Below, one piece after another: positions 1 to 9,467 of a stretch of DNA of 64,000 nucleotides. A program made the translations under genes and the position numbers. Below the pieces are notes generated by a model. The model had not been told where the DNA came from. It was given only the letters and a program-made list of their open reading frames with translations, and did no database searches. This stretch comes from Zopfochytrium polystomum (taxonomy: Eukaryota; Chytridiomycota; Chytridiomycetes; Chytridiales; Chytridiaceae). Numbering within the stretch: the first letter of the stretch is position 1; every line of letters starts with the position of its first letter. Where the stretch lies: positions 62,001-126,000 of the forward strand of contig JAIVFJ010000013.1 in the NCBI GenBank assembly GCA_025765615.1. Direction: 5' to 3'.

Positions 1-1051
1 GCGGCCACTGGAGGGGGCGAAAGCGTCAGCTTGCGGCTTCCACCTTGCCCACAGGGACTTACCCTCCGTGAATCTAACCGTAAAATCAGCAATGTCTGGT
101 GACGCACCGCGGAAAATAACCGGGTCTTCAACACCCTTCATGAACGATGAGTTTAGTTCCTATCAGCAACTTCAAAATACCCCTACCTCGTCGGAAAGAC
201 GGCTGTTCAAAATCATTGCGCCTTCTCCCTCCAGCGCAACGTAGTAATACAGGGTGATCGCGGCCGGCTCAGCAGTTTCTGCAACGTCATATGAAACTCG
301 AAAATCTTCACTATTTCGAATCTACCTTCACCCGCCAACGACTCTCCGGAGATTCTCGCAGTCCATCCGCCCCCTGAAGAAAGACGCGGATCAAAAGGTT
401 AAGGATCGCTTGCTTGGTGCAGCATGACGCCAACGCGTTTGACTCGAGGACTCAACTGGCTCCCTTCTCGCCGTGCTTGAGAAAGTCGGTCTTGAGAACC
501 AGGTTGTTTTCCGGGTCCACGAGGGTCTGCGACCCGAATGTGCGGCCATCGTGCCTCTTCCAGCCGTACGTCGCGAACGAGTCGCCGTGCTCGCACGTGT
601 GACGGAACTCTGGGGGGGAAGGCGTGGAAAACACCGAGGGGTCAACAGAACATCAGTCTCCGGCGTGAGTCTTCTCTCAAACGCGATCACAAGCACGAAT
701 GCATCTCCCCACCCCTTCCCCTTCCCCCTCTCTCAGGAAAAGATCGCAAAGCTTACTGTCAAAGTTTGAAATCTCGAGCGCCCCGTGCCACATGAGGCCG
801 GTCAGGACGGGGTTCTCTGAGCGCGTCTTTGTGCCAAAGTAGACGTTTGGGCGGTAGGTACCCCAGTAGAGCGAGCTGGCGGAGGCGTTTGCGACATTCG
901 ACGCGACCAAGTGGGCATCCGGATCGGCTGCCGCGACGCCTACGGGGTGGATGCATGCGAGAGCCGCGATGGCGATGGCGATGGCGACGGCCACGGCGAC
1001 GGCGACGGCGAGAGGCTGCGTGCCCTGGCCCTTCGTCGTGCGGCACGTCAT
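1..1051 (-). CDS. Mannosyl-oligosaccharide glucosidase (glucosidase I), N-terminal part, cut by window edge
   Basis: This ER enzyme trims the outermost glucose of the N-glycan precursor. The ATG is at 1051 and is followed by an Ala/Val/Ile signal-anchor of about 20 residues. The family signature [16 protein letters not shown]..LTGLMW follows, then [15 protein letters not shown] and GGWTARISG. Exons on the minus strand, in order: 1051-757, 609-457, 373-326, 305-187, 159-63 and 7-1. Phases are continuous through all of them (295, 153, 48, 119 and 97 nt). The introns at 325-306 (20 nt, or 26 nt if the donor is at 331) and 186-160 (27 nt) are remarkably short but needed for an open frame. About 239 residues are visible; the catalytic C-terminal (alpha/alpha)6 domain lies outside the window. 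The identification rests on motif recognition. Confidence 0.82.
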
Positions 1052-1630
1052 GACTGTTGGCGGATGCTTGTTTCGTCAGTGGTCGTTCTTGCTCTCACAC
1101 AGGCGAAACTTTCCGTTGTCTCCATGCCTGCGTGCCATGCCACGGGGCATTCTCACTCCCATTAAACACATACAGACGCACGCACGCTCTTCCTCTGTAC
1201 CAGACTACTGGTGCTTTCTTCGTGCTCGTGCTTCTTTGGTGGTAGTCATTATTAATACGTGCATATACTGGTACTCTCTTTAGACACTTCAAATACGAAA
1301 ACGTCTTATGACTCGTTCGTTCCAGATGCTGAAGCCTTGCTCGACTATACCCGAATCAACGAATCACGTTAACGAATATTCAAAGTGCAATCGGTTTGAA
1401 TCAGCATTTTCGCATTGTTTGTGGTAATAGGGTTTCTGCAAGCATACGATTATAGGCGAGGGTACTAATGCCAGAAGAAAAAGACGGTTTTGCTGGACAT
1501 TGTGGTGAGTGAATGGCTTAGTGGGGAAAAAGCTTTTGCTGCTTGGGTACGTAATTCGGAAGATACAGGCAAGGAGTGGGAAATTGAATATAGAGTGGGG
1601 GTAGAGATAACAGCTGCTAAACAACCCGGC
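1052..1630. other. Intergenic, 5' flank of glucosidase I
   Basis: I see no supported gene here. The stretch lies between the start of the glucosidase I gene and the 3' end of the next minus-strand gene, so it should hold the glucosidase promoter. It is more AT-rich than the flanking exons. Confidence 0.5.
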
Positions 1631-2903
1631 CTACACCACGATCCCAAGGGCTGCCATGTTGGCATTGACGTCAGCTAACCACTTTGCCCTTACGGCCAAC
1701 TCCTGCTGAATTCTGCGAAGCTCGGCGACCGACGCGGCCAAACCATCCGCCTCAGCGGATGGAATCACTTCCGATTGGCGTGACTCGGGGCGCTGTCGGT
1801 CTTCTCCCGATGAAGATCTGGCGCCGCTGTGCAGAGTGTACGATTCGCAGAGTTCCGCGTCGCCCAGGGAGGACAGGTAGGGTAGGTAGACAGACGACAC
1901 TTTCTGGCCGTACAGTATCTTCATGGTGTCCGCTGCGCGCGGCGGCCGCGGCAGGGATATGGTTAACATTGGCGGAAAGGATCGGTTCGGGGGCACGAAG
2001 CTGGAAACCAGCGCCGCAGGGGTGTGCTGAATATGCGGACGAAGGGCATCCGCTTCGTCAGGGGCGGTCGATAGGAGGGCAGACGGTGTCCAGGAGCGGT
2101 TGATCGGACAGCTTGAAGATGGAGACGTGCGGGAGCAGATGCATGACGGAAGATTGGCGAAGAGTGTGGCGAGCAAAGGTGCACGGGAGAGGACCGCTGG
2201 GTGTGCTAATAGTCATATAGTTTGAGATGAGTACGAGTAATTTGGCAACATACGAAGGTGAAGGCACGAGACCAGTTTTCTTACCATAGTAGTAGTCATG
2301 ATCGGAGTTTGTCGCTTCCTTCACTGTTGAACCATCAGGAACACGCTTGCGAACTCGTAAGACTATGAAGCCGTCACCAGGGAGCGGACGGTTAAATGAG
2401 GGATGAAGTGTGGACGATTTTGTGGAGGCGTGCGTCGTCGTTGGGTTTGCAGTCGACTTCAAAGAGCGGACAGTGTTCCCTGTAAACGAGGGGAGGCGGG
2501 GGCCAGCACTGGCACCATCAACGCCAACCGTACCAGCGCCGCCTGCACCATCCACACAATGCGCAGAGGCCACACCGCTTCCGACGGCTCTATCGGGGCA
2601 GGGTGCTGCTGCTGGTGAAGGCGGTTTTGGTGCTCGTGATGGCGCTTGGGGGTTGGTGCTGGGGTCGGTGGTGTAGGATTTGCTGCTTGTTTGGTCGGGA
2701 GGAGCGGGGGAACCAGCGCCGAAAGTCCCAGTGGCGAATCCGACGGCGCGAGGGGCGCTATCACCCTTGGCGGAGGCGGCGGCGGCGGCGCCTGCCTGAA
2801 TCGGGGCAGGCGATGTGTGTGCGTCGTCCTCAAACGGCGCCAACGGCGACAGCGACAACGCCGACGACGGCATTGACGAAGTCGCACTTTGGAGAGCGAT
2901 CAT
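1631..2903 (-). CDS. Hypothetical protein, two exons
   Basis: I do not recognise this protein. Exon 1 is 2903-2285 (ATG at 2903) and ends at a donor GTAAG. Exon 2 starts after the acceptor CACCCAG at 2196 and runs to TAG at 1631. The join is phase-consistent (619 + 566 nt) and gives 394 aa. The N-terminal half is Ala/Pro/Ser-rich and probably disordered. A more ordered stretch carries FIVLRVRKRVPDG. The C-terminus has a helical segment (SVAELRRIQQELAVRAKWLAD) that could be a coiled coil. A pure (GA)n tract lies 38 bp upstream of the ATG. The middle of exon 2 is open in another frame too, so an extra intron there is possible. Confidence 0.5.
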
Positions 2904-2940
2904 TATTCAAAGAAAAAGGGTTGCAGTGAGACAGACTGAG

Positions 2941-3001
<61 letters not shown>

Positions 3002-3002
3002 G
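2941..3002. repeat. (GA)n microsatellite upstream of the 1631-2903 gene
   Basis: This is a nearly pure GA run with a few GACA interruptions. It is CT on the sense strand of the adjacent minus-strand gene and lies within 40 bp of that gene's ATG. Similar tracts precede several other genes in this window. Confidence 0.9.
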
Positions 3003-3867
3003 ACAGTCACTGCGACATAGATCGAGACAGGCAAGGAAATAATTGGCGAAAGGATCGGCCACATTGCGATCGGCAACCTCACCAACAGGGTGTAAACAAA
3101 ATACATTTTATTTTTGTTAATTTTGCCTTCATGGTTCACAAAATTTCCGCGACCTAAAAAATGTTAAATTGTTAAAAACATTGTGAACGATGTGTTCGGA
3201 CTGGCCCTCACACGCAAAGGCGGTGGCGGTGCTTCATGCTGACTTCCTCCCAATTGCCTCAAAAACTGACTGCTTCAACAGGATGGCATGTTTGGCTACT
3301 TAGTGGATTCCAGAAGAGAATGTCCATGTGAGATCTTCGGTGCAACCAAGCTGAAGCATCTAGTGGCAGGGAACTGCACAAGTTCAGTGTCCAGCTATCA
3401 GATTGACGTGTTGTGACCAAATAACTGGCAGTTCAGTTGCTGCGCTCATCATCATAGAAGGTCTCAACACCAGCCCACATCAGTTTCTACTCTGCTTGGA
3501 GCAACATTTATATTCCATTTTGCTGTCACAGTGTCAGCATCCTCTATATGCTATGGCAAAGGTGACAGTGACGTCATAGTGACACCTTTGAGGCGGGGTT
3601 TCTATAGTCAACATGCTTTGTGTCGACGGTCAGAGATTCTCAATGGATCTTGACTCAGAGTAAAGTCACTGTGATTCAGTATCAGGCCAGCCACAGCCAG
3701 TTGAAGTGGCCCGCCCAGGCGTCCTTGCAGTAAAACAAATCTAATATCTTAGAGATGGCATTAATTGGAGGTCATGGGGTAGAAGTTGTTAAGTTCCTCT
3801 CACAGGCAACTATTTATAAGGAACGTGGCATAAGGAGAAAAAGAAAAAGAAGAAAATAAGAAAATTG
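3003..3867. other. Non-coding, AT-richer stretch
   Basis: I see no convincing reading frame or RNA gene here. The sequence is less GC-rich than the neighbouring genes and leads into the repeat pair at 3868-4625. Confidence 0.4.
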
Positions 3868-4270
3868 TTAGGCAGAACTGACTGGTTAACAGCAAGCAGC
3901 ACAAAACAGACCTGAACCTATTGTGACTATCAGTTATCATTCTCATGATGCCCATGGGAGAGCAAGTCACCGCCAATGCAGACCTGGACGCTTGCACTGT
4001 TGACAAATACTCCAAGTATTAAGTGGAACAGAAACCCAATGTTAACAGTTTTCCTCCTCCTCTGCTCAAGCAGAGAATAGGAGAGGTTGTTACCCTGTCC
4101 TGGTCACGCTTGCCTAGCAACTATTACAGCGTGCATATCATCATCATGTATCAATTCTTCAAAACTGAATTTTTCTCTTTCTCTCCAAGTTGGGGAGAAG
4201 GACCATCCACAAACACACATCTCCACTTCATTCACTCCTTCCACTCACTCACTCAGAGTAGACTGTTTAC
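3868..4270 (+). repeat. Dispersed repeat R1, copy A
   Basis: This begins TTAGGCAGAACTGACTGG and ends AGAGTAGACTGTTTAC. It matches 59688-60175 along nearly its whole length, with point differences and small indels, and its 3' third matches 24721-24860. It has no open reading frame and no terminal inverted repeat that I can see. The flanking bases do not show a clear target duplication for this copy. A solo LTR follows about 115 bp downstream. Confidence 0.8.
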
Positions 4271-4384
4271 ATGATTAAGAATGGATGTTTCTGAACAGCA
4301 GTTTTGCACTGCCAATCATCTGGAATCAGTTCAATCCACTTCTCTCAGGGTAAGGGCAAGCTCAGTTACATCAACTGTGAGTCT

Positions 4385-4625
4385 CGTCAGGAACAGGGCA
4401 GGACAGGGCAAGGCAGACAAGGAACTGAGAGGAGTGATGATTGTATTGTAAACAATAATTCACTTGAGGGCCAGGACAGGTCTCCCTTTTATACCTTTTG
4501 AGAATCTTCCTTGTCAAAACTCAAAGAAAATTCAATAATACAATGATACCAATGATAGCAATGATACCAATGACAACAACAAGACAGTCAGAAAGGCAAA
4601 GAAGGCTAGAGGGTGATTCATAACA
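4385..4625 (-). mobile_element. Solo LTR of the chromovirus family, variant without the heat-shock array
   Basis: Read on the minus strand this starts TGTTATGAATCACCCTCT and ends CCCTGTTCCTGACG. It matches the LTRs at 18311 and 23263, including the TATAAAAG box and the AAGTGAATTAT start region. It is 241 bp instead of 353 bp because the GGAACCTTC-rich block is absent. A 5-bp target duplication flanks it with one mismatch (AGTCT at 4380-4384, GGTCT at 4626-4630). That fits LTR-LTR recombination of an older insertion. Confidence 0.88.
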
Positions 4626-4630
4626 GGTCT

Positions 4631-5842
4631 GTGGTAATGGTCCAAAAAAAAATCACCTTGCATTCAAGAGTCTCATCATGCTTATCATCTTCAGCAACAG
4701 ACTCTGCCTGCCACCAGCTTCAGTGTGAGAGACCTCAACACCAGGAGCACCCATGATGTGAACAGCAGCAGCTCTTGCAGCGGAGCTCAAGGAGTTTTCA
4801 GCAACAAGAACCTTCCAAAATTGGTTCATGATGGAATGTGTGAGAAATGGAATTCCAAGAGACACAAAGATGAGAAAGCAAAGCGGATCAACCTTCCATT
4901 GAAATTCTGAGAAAGCAAGCTGTGCAGGTCATCATCCAAACTATCTCGTCACCAGTTGCAGGGTCCACATACATCAAGTCAATCAGAACTTCCATCTTCC
5001 AATGGGCTGCCACAAGCTGAAGTAAGCCCTCAAGACCAATCGTGGCAGGAACAGAGGTCTTCCTGTTCTTTCCACCATACTGAAAGATTGCAGTCCATGC
5101 AGCTGCCATGATCCGTTTTTGTAGAGCTTTTGGCAGAGTTTTTGAACAGAAAAAAAAAGTTGGTGAGCATTTGACGAGTGGGGGAAAGAAATTGAAAATT
5201 GGAGGAGGGCTGTTGGAGTTTGTGGCGGTAGGAGGGGAGACGATGACGCGGGGGCAAGGGAAAGGATTTCTTCGGGGATGGGGTGCATTGCGCGAGGGTT
5301 TTAACGACTGGCAGATTCTTGCTCACCACAGTCTCAAGGGCTGCGCTTGGTTTGGGAGCGCTGCAGCGTGCTCGCTCCGGGGTGTAGTAATTGTACCCCT
5401 CCTTCCCCCATAATCGACGTGTTGATTTATCGTTTGTGGCTGTTTGCCTGAACATTTGTTTTATGCTTTGAAAGGGGATGGGTTGCCACTCAACACATCC
5501 CACAACTGTTTGTTCACCAAAACCCAAAACGGAAGCGAAACACCTCATAGCCTGACTGAACACATGCATTGGGTTGGCATTGGCAGTGATCTGTTGCAAC
5601 TTGCCGCAATCTACTGGACACCACCACCTTTGGCACCCGACCAATATCAACCGACAATGACTATGCAGATGGAGTGAAAGCAAAAGAAGAAGAAGTAGAA
5701 GAAGAAGAAGAAGAATAAGGAGAAGGAGAAGTAGTTTTAGTTGAAGGAGCAGAAGAAGTGGAAAAGCATTTCTGAACGAAAATTTTTCCTTTGTTTCTGT
5801 CTGCCTGTCTTGCTCCTCCCAACGCAACTGCCACCACCGAAT
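4631..5842. other. Intergenic, with GAA-rich microsatellite
   Basis: I find no supportable gene. A purine-rich GAA/GAAGAAG tract runs from about 5682 to 5760, just upstream of the oxygenase ATG at 5843, and is likely part of its promoter or 5' leader. Confidence 0.5.
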
Positions 5843-7159
5843 ATGGCGAAACCCCACAGTCACTCCGCCCCTCATTTTGCTGCTGCCGCCGTCGCCGCAA
5901 CTACGCTGACGGCAGCGGCAGCAGCAGCAGCAGCAGCAGCAGCGTACCTGGTCCTGGTGCGGCTGCTTCGCTACCGGCGGCTGAACGCCATCCTCTCGCG
6001 CTTCGGCGCGCGCGACGTCGACTCGCTCTCCCCCGACGAGATCCGCGACGTCTGCCGCGCCGGCTCCGAGTACGAGTTCCCCTTCATGGGCGGCATCGCC
6101 CTGCAGATGGCGCTGCTGCGCACCTACGCCATCCCCAAAATCTCAACCCTCCTGGCCTCGACGGGCCAGCTGTGCGGCGCCGCGTCGTCGTCCGCGTCCG
6201 CCAAACGCCTCGCCGACACGTCGGTCGCGCTGATCGAGGCCCTGCAGCAGCCCGACGACTCGCCCGCGGGGAACCTGGCCGTCGCGCGCGTCAACTGGCT
6301 GCACGAGCACTACAAGAAGCACATTGACCGCGACGGCATGGTGTACACGCTCAGCGTGTTCGTGACCGAGCCGACGCGGTACATCGAGCGGTACGAGTGG
6401 CGGGCGCGGAGCCGGTTGGAGCGCGAGTGCTACGCGCGGTACTGGCATCGGTTCGGCCTCAAGATGGGCATCGTGGACCCGCCGAGGACGTACGACGAGT
6501 TTGTCGCGGCGCAGACGGAGATCGAGGGCAGGCTGATGCGGTTCCACCCGGACAATGCCCGCGTGGCCACGGCGTCGGTCGAGACGCTGCTGCAGCGCGT
6601 CGCGCCGGCGATGCGCCCGTTTGCGCGCGCCGTGTTTTGGGCGATGCTCGAGCCCGCCGTCGCCGCGGCGCTCGGGCTCGGCCGCGGCGGCGACGGCGAC
6701 GGCGACGGCGGAGAGAACGGAAACGACGACGCCGACAGTGCAGTGGCAGCGCTGCTGCCGCCGCCGCCCAGCGCGCGGTTTGTGGCGCGGCTCAAGGCGT
6801 TTTTGGCGGTGCGGCAGTGGTTCGTGCGGCACTGCATGCTCCCGCGGCTGTGGCCGCGAAAGGTGCTGCACCGAAGCGAGGCTCTCGACAGCAACGGCGG
6901 CGGCGGTGCGCGGCTGTTCCTGTCGACGGGCGTTACCGCGACGTACGAGCGGCCGACGGTGTGGAACCGGTGGGGTCCCGCGGCGTGGCTCGCGCGGCTC
7001 GCGGGGATGCCGCTGCCGGGAGACCCGGGCCAGTACGGCGATGGATGCAGCGTCGAGGACCTTGGGCCCGTCGCGTTCGAGGGCAAGGGGCATGAGGCGG
7101 TGCGGGCGCGGGCCGAGGAGCTGGCGCGCGGCGAGTTCCGGACCAACGTGTGGGTGTAG
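5843..7159 (+). CDS. ER-bound oxygenase, mpaB / DUF2236 (rubber-oxygenase-like) family
   Basis: This is a single-exon gene of 438 aa with its ATG at 5843; an in-frame upstream ATG-like extension from 5741 looks like leader. The N-terminus is an Ala-rich membrane anchor (about residues 12-40) followed by a basic stretch, as in mpaB proteins that sit in the ER membrane. Family signatures are clear: FPFMGG, RTYAIPKIS, a KRLADT box, the N-x-LH-x2-Y box (NWLHEHYKKHI), DGMVYTLSVF and [18 protein letters not shown]. The conserved histidines of this fold are thought to bind heme or a diiron centre. The family includes MpaB, which cleaves the prenyl side chain in mycophenolic acid synthesis, but the substrate here cannot be told. 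A Gly/Asp repeat near residue 285 is an insertion. Confidence 0.82.
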   Translation: MAKPHSHSAPHFAAAAVAATTLTAAAAAAAAAAAYLVLVRLLRYRRLNAILSRFGARDVDSLSPDEIRDVCRAGSEYEFPFMGGIALQMALLRTYAIPKISTLLASTGQLCGAASSSASAKRLADTSVALIEALQQPDDSPAGNLAVARVNWLHEHYKKHIDRDGMVYTLSVFVTEPTRYIERYEWRARSRLERECYARYWHRFGLKMGIVDPPRTYDEFVAAQTEIEGRLMRFHPDNARVATASVETLLQRVAPAMRPFARAVFWAMLEPAVAAALGLGRGGDGDGDGGENGNDDADSAVAALLPPPPSARFVARLKAFLAVRQWFVRHCMLPRLWPRKVLHRSEALDSNGGGGARLFLSTGVTATYERPTVWNRWGPAAWLARLAGMPLPGDPGQYGDGCSVEDLGPVAFEGKGHEAVRARAEELARGEFRTNVWV

Positions 7160-8352
7160 ACTTGATGATTTTTTTGAATGGAGCTTTTCATATGATGAAA
7201 GTGGTGAAACCTGGAACTTGACCCTTGAGGTAGATTGGCAAGGAAATCTTCAAACTTAACCAATATATTCTTTATATCTTCTCGGCTGAAACTACGAGCA
7301 AGAATCATGCCTTCCGATAATCTCGGGTGTAATCTGCACATTGCTTTTGGTATTACAGTCCTCGCTTATTACCGATGAGAGCGAGAGTGCTTGGAGTGCT
7401 GAACATCCATCCCCACCTGCCCACTGCTGCGGTGGAGATGCCTGAAGACCCTGCAAGTCCGTAGCGCATGGGGTGGGTGACACCTGGACGTAGTCTATTA
7501 CGGTTCATTGTGATGCCTCTTCCTCTTCCTCTTCCCACCAGCCCCTTCGGGGCCGGAACAATAAAAAAAAAACCACCCGCCCACTGCCATATAGTCGACA
7601 AGAGCCTGATTCGATGTGGAACGAATTTGATTATCGAGCTCGAGGGAGGCCGAATTCGGATATCCGCCTGCTTCAGAACTCACCAGCAACAGTGGTCAGA
7701 CCGAAACCAGCACCAACGACACCAGCCCACTTCGCCCGGTCGCCCAGCGGCACCAGATCCGAAAACAAAATACGCAACGACATCCACCTGTCCACCCACC
7801 CAACTTGGCAACCTGCGCAGCTCACCCAAAATTGGAACCAAGCGGAGCCTAGCGACGTGCAACCCTGATTTGGTTTCCCACGCCTCCAGTGTTTGATCAG
7901 GCCTAGAGTAAAACCAATGGGCCAGTTCGACCCAAATAAAAGTCAGTTCAGGTCGCGAAATAGAAGACGATCATTTATTGGGCGCTCATTTTTGTCGTGG
8001 AAAAGCTGGTCCTCACATGTTAGTGGCTTTTCCAATTGAAAGAGCGAAACGCGTTCGCCGCAAAGTAGGAGGAAGAACTCGGGGGCTGGTTGGCGGGAGT
8101 TGGAGTTGCGGGCGTACTACGGGGGGGGGGCAGCTCTTCCAATGAGATGGCGGCGATATTGAATTTATCGCGCGTAAAGCGACGCGTTTTCGTTGGACCA
8201 ATCGCGTGGAGGGGACAGGAAAAAAAAAGTGTAAAGACGCGAACCGATTTTCGTGACGTGCCCTGTTTGCTGTGAGGATGAGAGTGACAAAGACAATAGA
8301 ATTCACCTCCCATTCCCCCTCAGAAGGCGGAAGAAGAACGATGAAGAGGTAA

Positions 8353-8388
<36 letters not shown>

Positions 8389-9467
8389 CGACGATTTGTT
8401 CTCGATCGATCGGGGGCGGATCTGGCGCGCCTTCGACCAGAACTTACTTCGATTTCTCGGTAGTAGGCACAAACTTTAAAAAGAAAGGTAAAAAATGATG
8501 CCTCCGCATTTCGCATTCAGAGAGGAGATGCGATTGGAAGCTTGGAAGGGAAACATAGGGGATGCGCGCCTAAAAAATCTGCCGCGTGCAGCATTCGTTC
8601 GTCTGTTGTTTTTGGTACTTGGACCACTCAATCTTCCTTTGACAGGAGTTACCAACGTCCGGGGACTGCCGCAGTTTGAAACCGAAAGAGAGAGAGAGAG
8701 AGAGAGAGAGAGATACCGCGGGCGATGTGGACCAGTACAAGAGATTGCCGCGCGATAGCTTTTGCTCCCCCATCCCCCCCCCAAAAAAATAGAAACGAAA
8801 AGAAAAGAGCGAGATAACAACAAGGTAAGAACAGCATACCAGAACTAGGGCCTAGCAACAGACCTCACGGCCGAGGGAAGGCGGCGCCCTACGCGCAAAC
8901 GACCCTCCAAACCCGCGTACCTCCCTCCATCCCTCTCGACACGTCGTTCGCCGGGCTCTTGCTCACGCACTTCTCCGCGTCCCCACACACGCTTCCCTAG
9001 CCTTCACTTTGCCCCCGCTCCCCCCTCAAGTCGTCCAACGCACTCTCGGTGCGTTTCCCCTTCAGCCCCTAAACCCCTGGCCCACACGAAGGTCCAGGCT
9101 CCCTACATCGAGAAAGCGTGGAAGCTTCAAACGACAGCGTGGGGGGGCGAAGGAAAGAGCGGAACGAAGAAAGAGCGTCAAAGAGAGAGAGAGGTGGGGG
9201 TAACGCGTAGGGGAAAAGGCTTTCTCTTTTCATTTTTTATTTTCTTGATCCACGAGATGAACCGTGACCGCCTCCCTTCCCCGCCCCGCCTTACCCCTTC
9301 ACCCCTCAACACTAAAACAACCTCGCACGAAAAACCCAAGATTGCGATAGACTATAAACTAGAGACAAAAAAAAAGCATCGGAGGAGAACATTCGCGCGC
9401 CAACAAAGCAACCAACGCAAGGAACACTCCCCTTTCCCGACGAACCAAGTATCCTCCCACCACGGCA
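7160..9467. other. Intergenic with homopolymer and microsatellite tracts
   Basis: I see no convincing gene in these 2.3 kb. They hold an uninterrupted run of 36 G at 8353-8388 and a (GA)n run at 8687-8713. The last 300 bp are pyrimidine-rich and AT-richer and probably contain the promoter of the gene starting at 9468. Confidence 0.45.
8353..8388 (+). repeat. Uninterrupted poly-G tract (36 G)
   Basis: This is a pure G homopolymer in intergenic DNA. Such runs can form G-quadruplexes and are prone to length error in sequencing, so the exact length is uncertain. Confidence 0.9.

Noticed and set aside
2058..2903. Unspliced 281-codon reading of the 1631-2903 gene.
   Set aside because: A good donor at 2284 and acceptor at 2197 give a longer, phase-consistent product; the unspliced frame runs through intron-like AT-rich sequence.
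6143..7093. 316-codon minus-strand frame over the oxygenase.
   Set aside because: Shadow of a high-GC gene; the plus-strand frame carries clear mpaB motifs.
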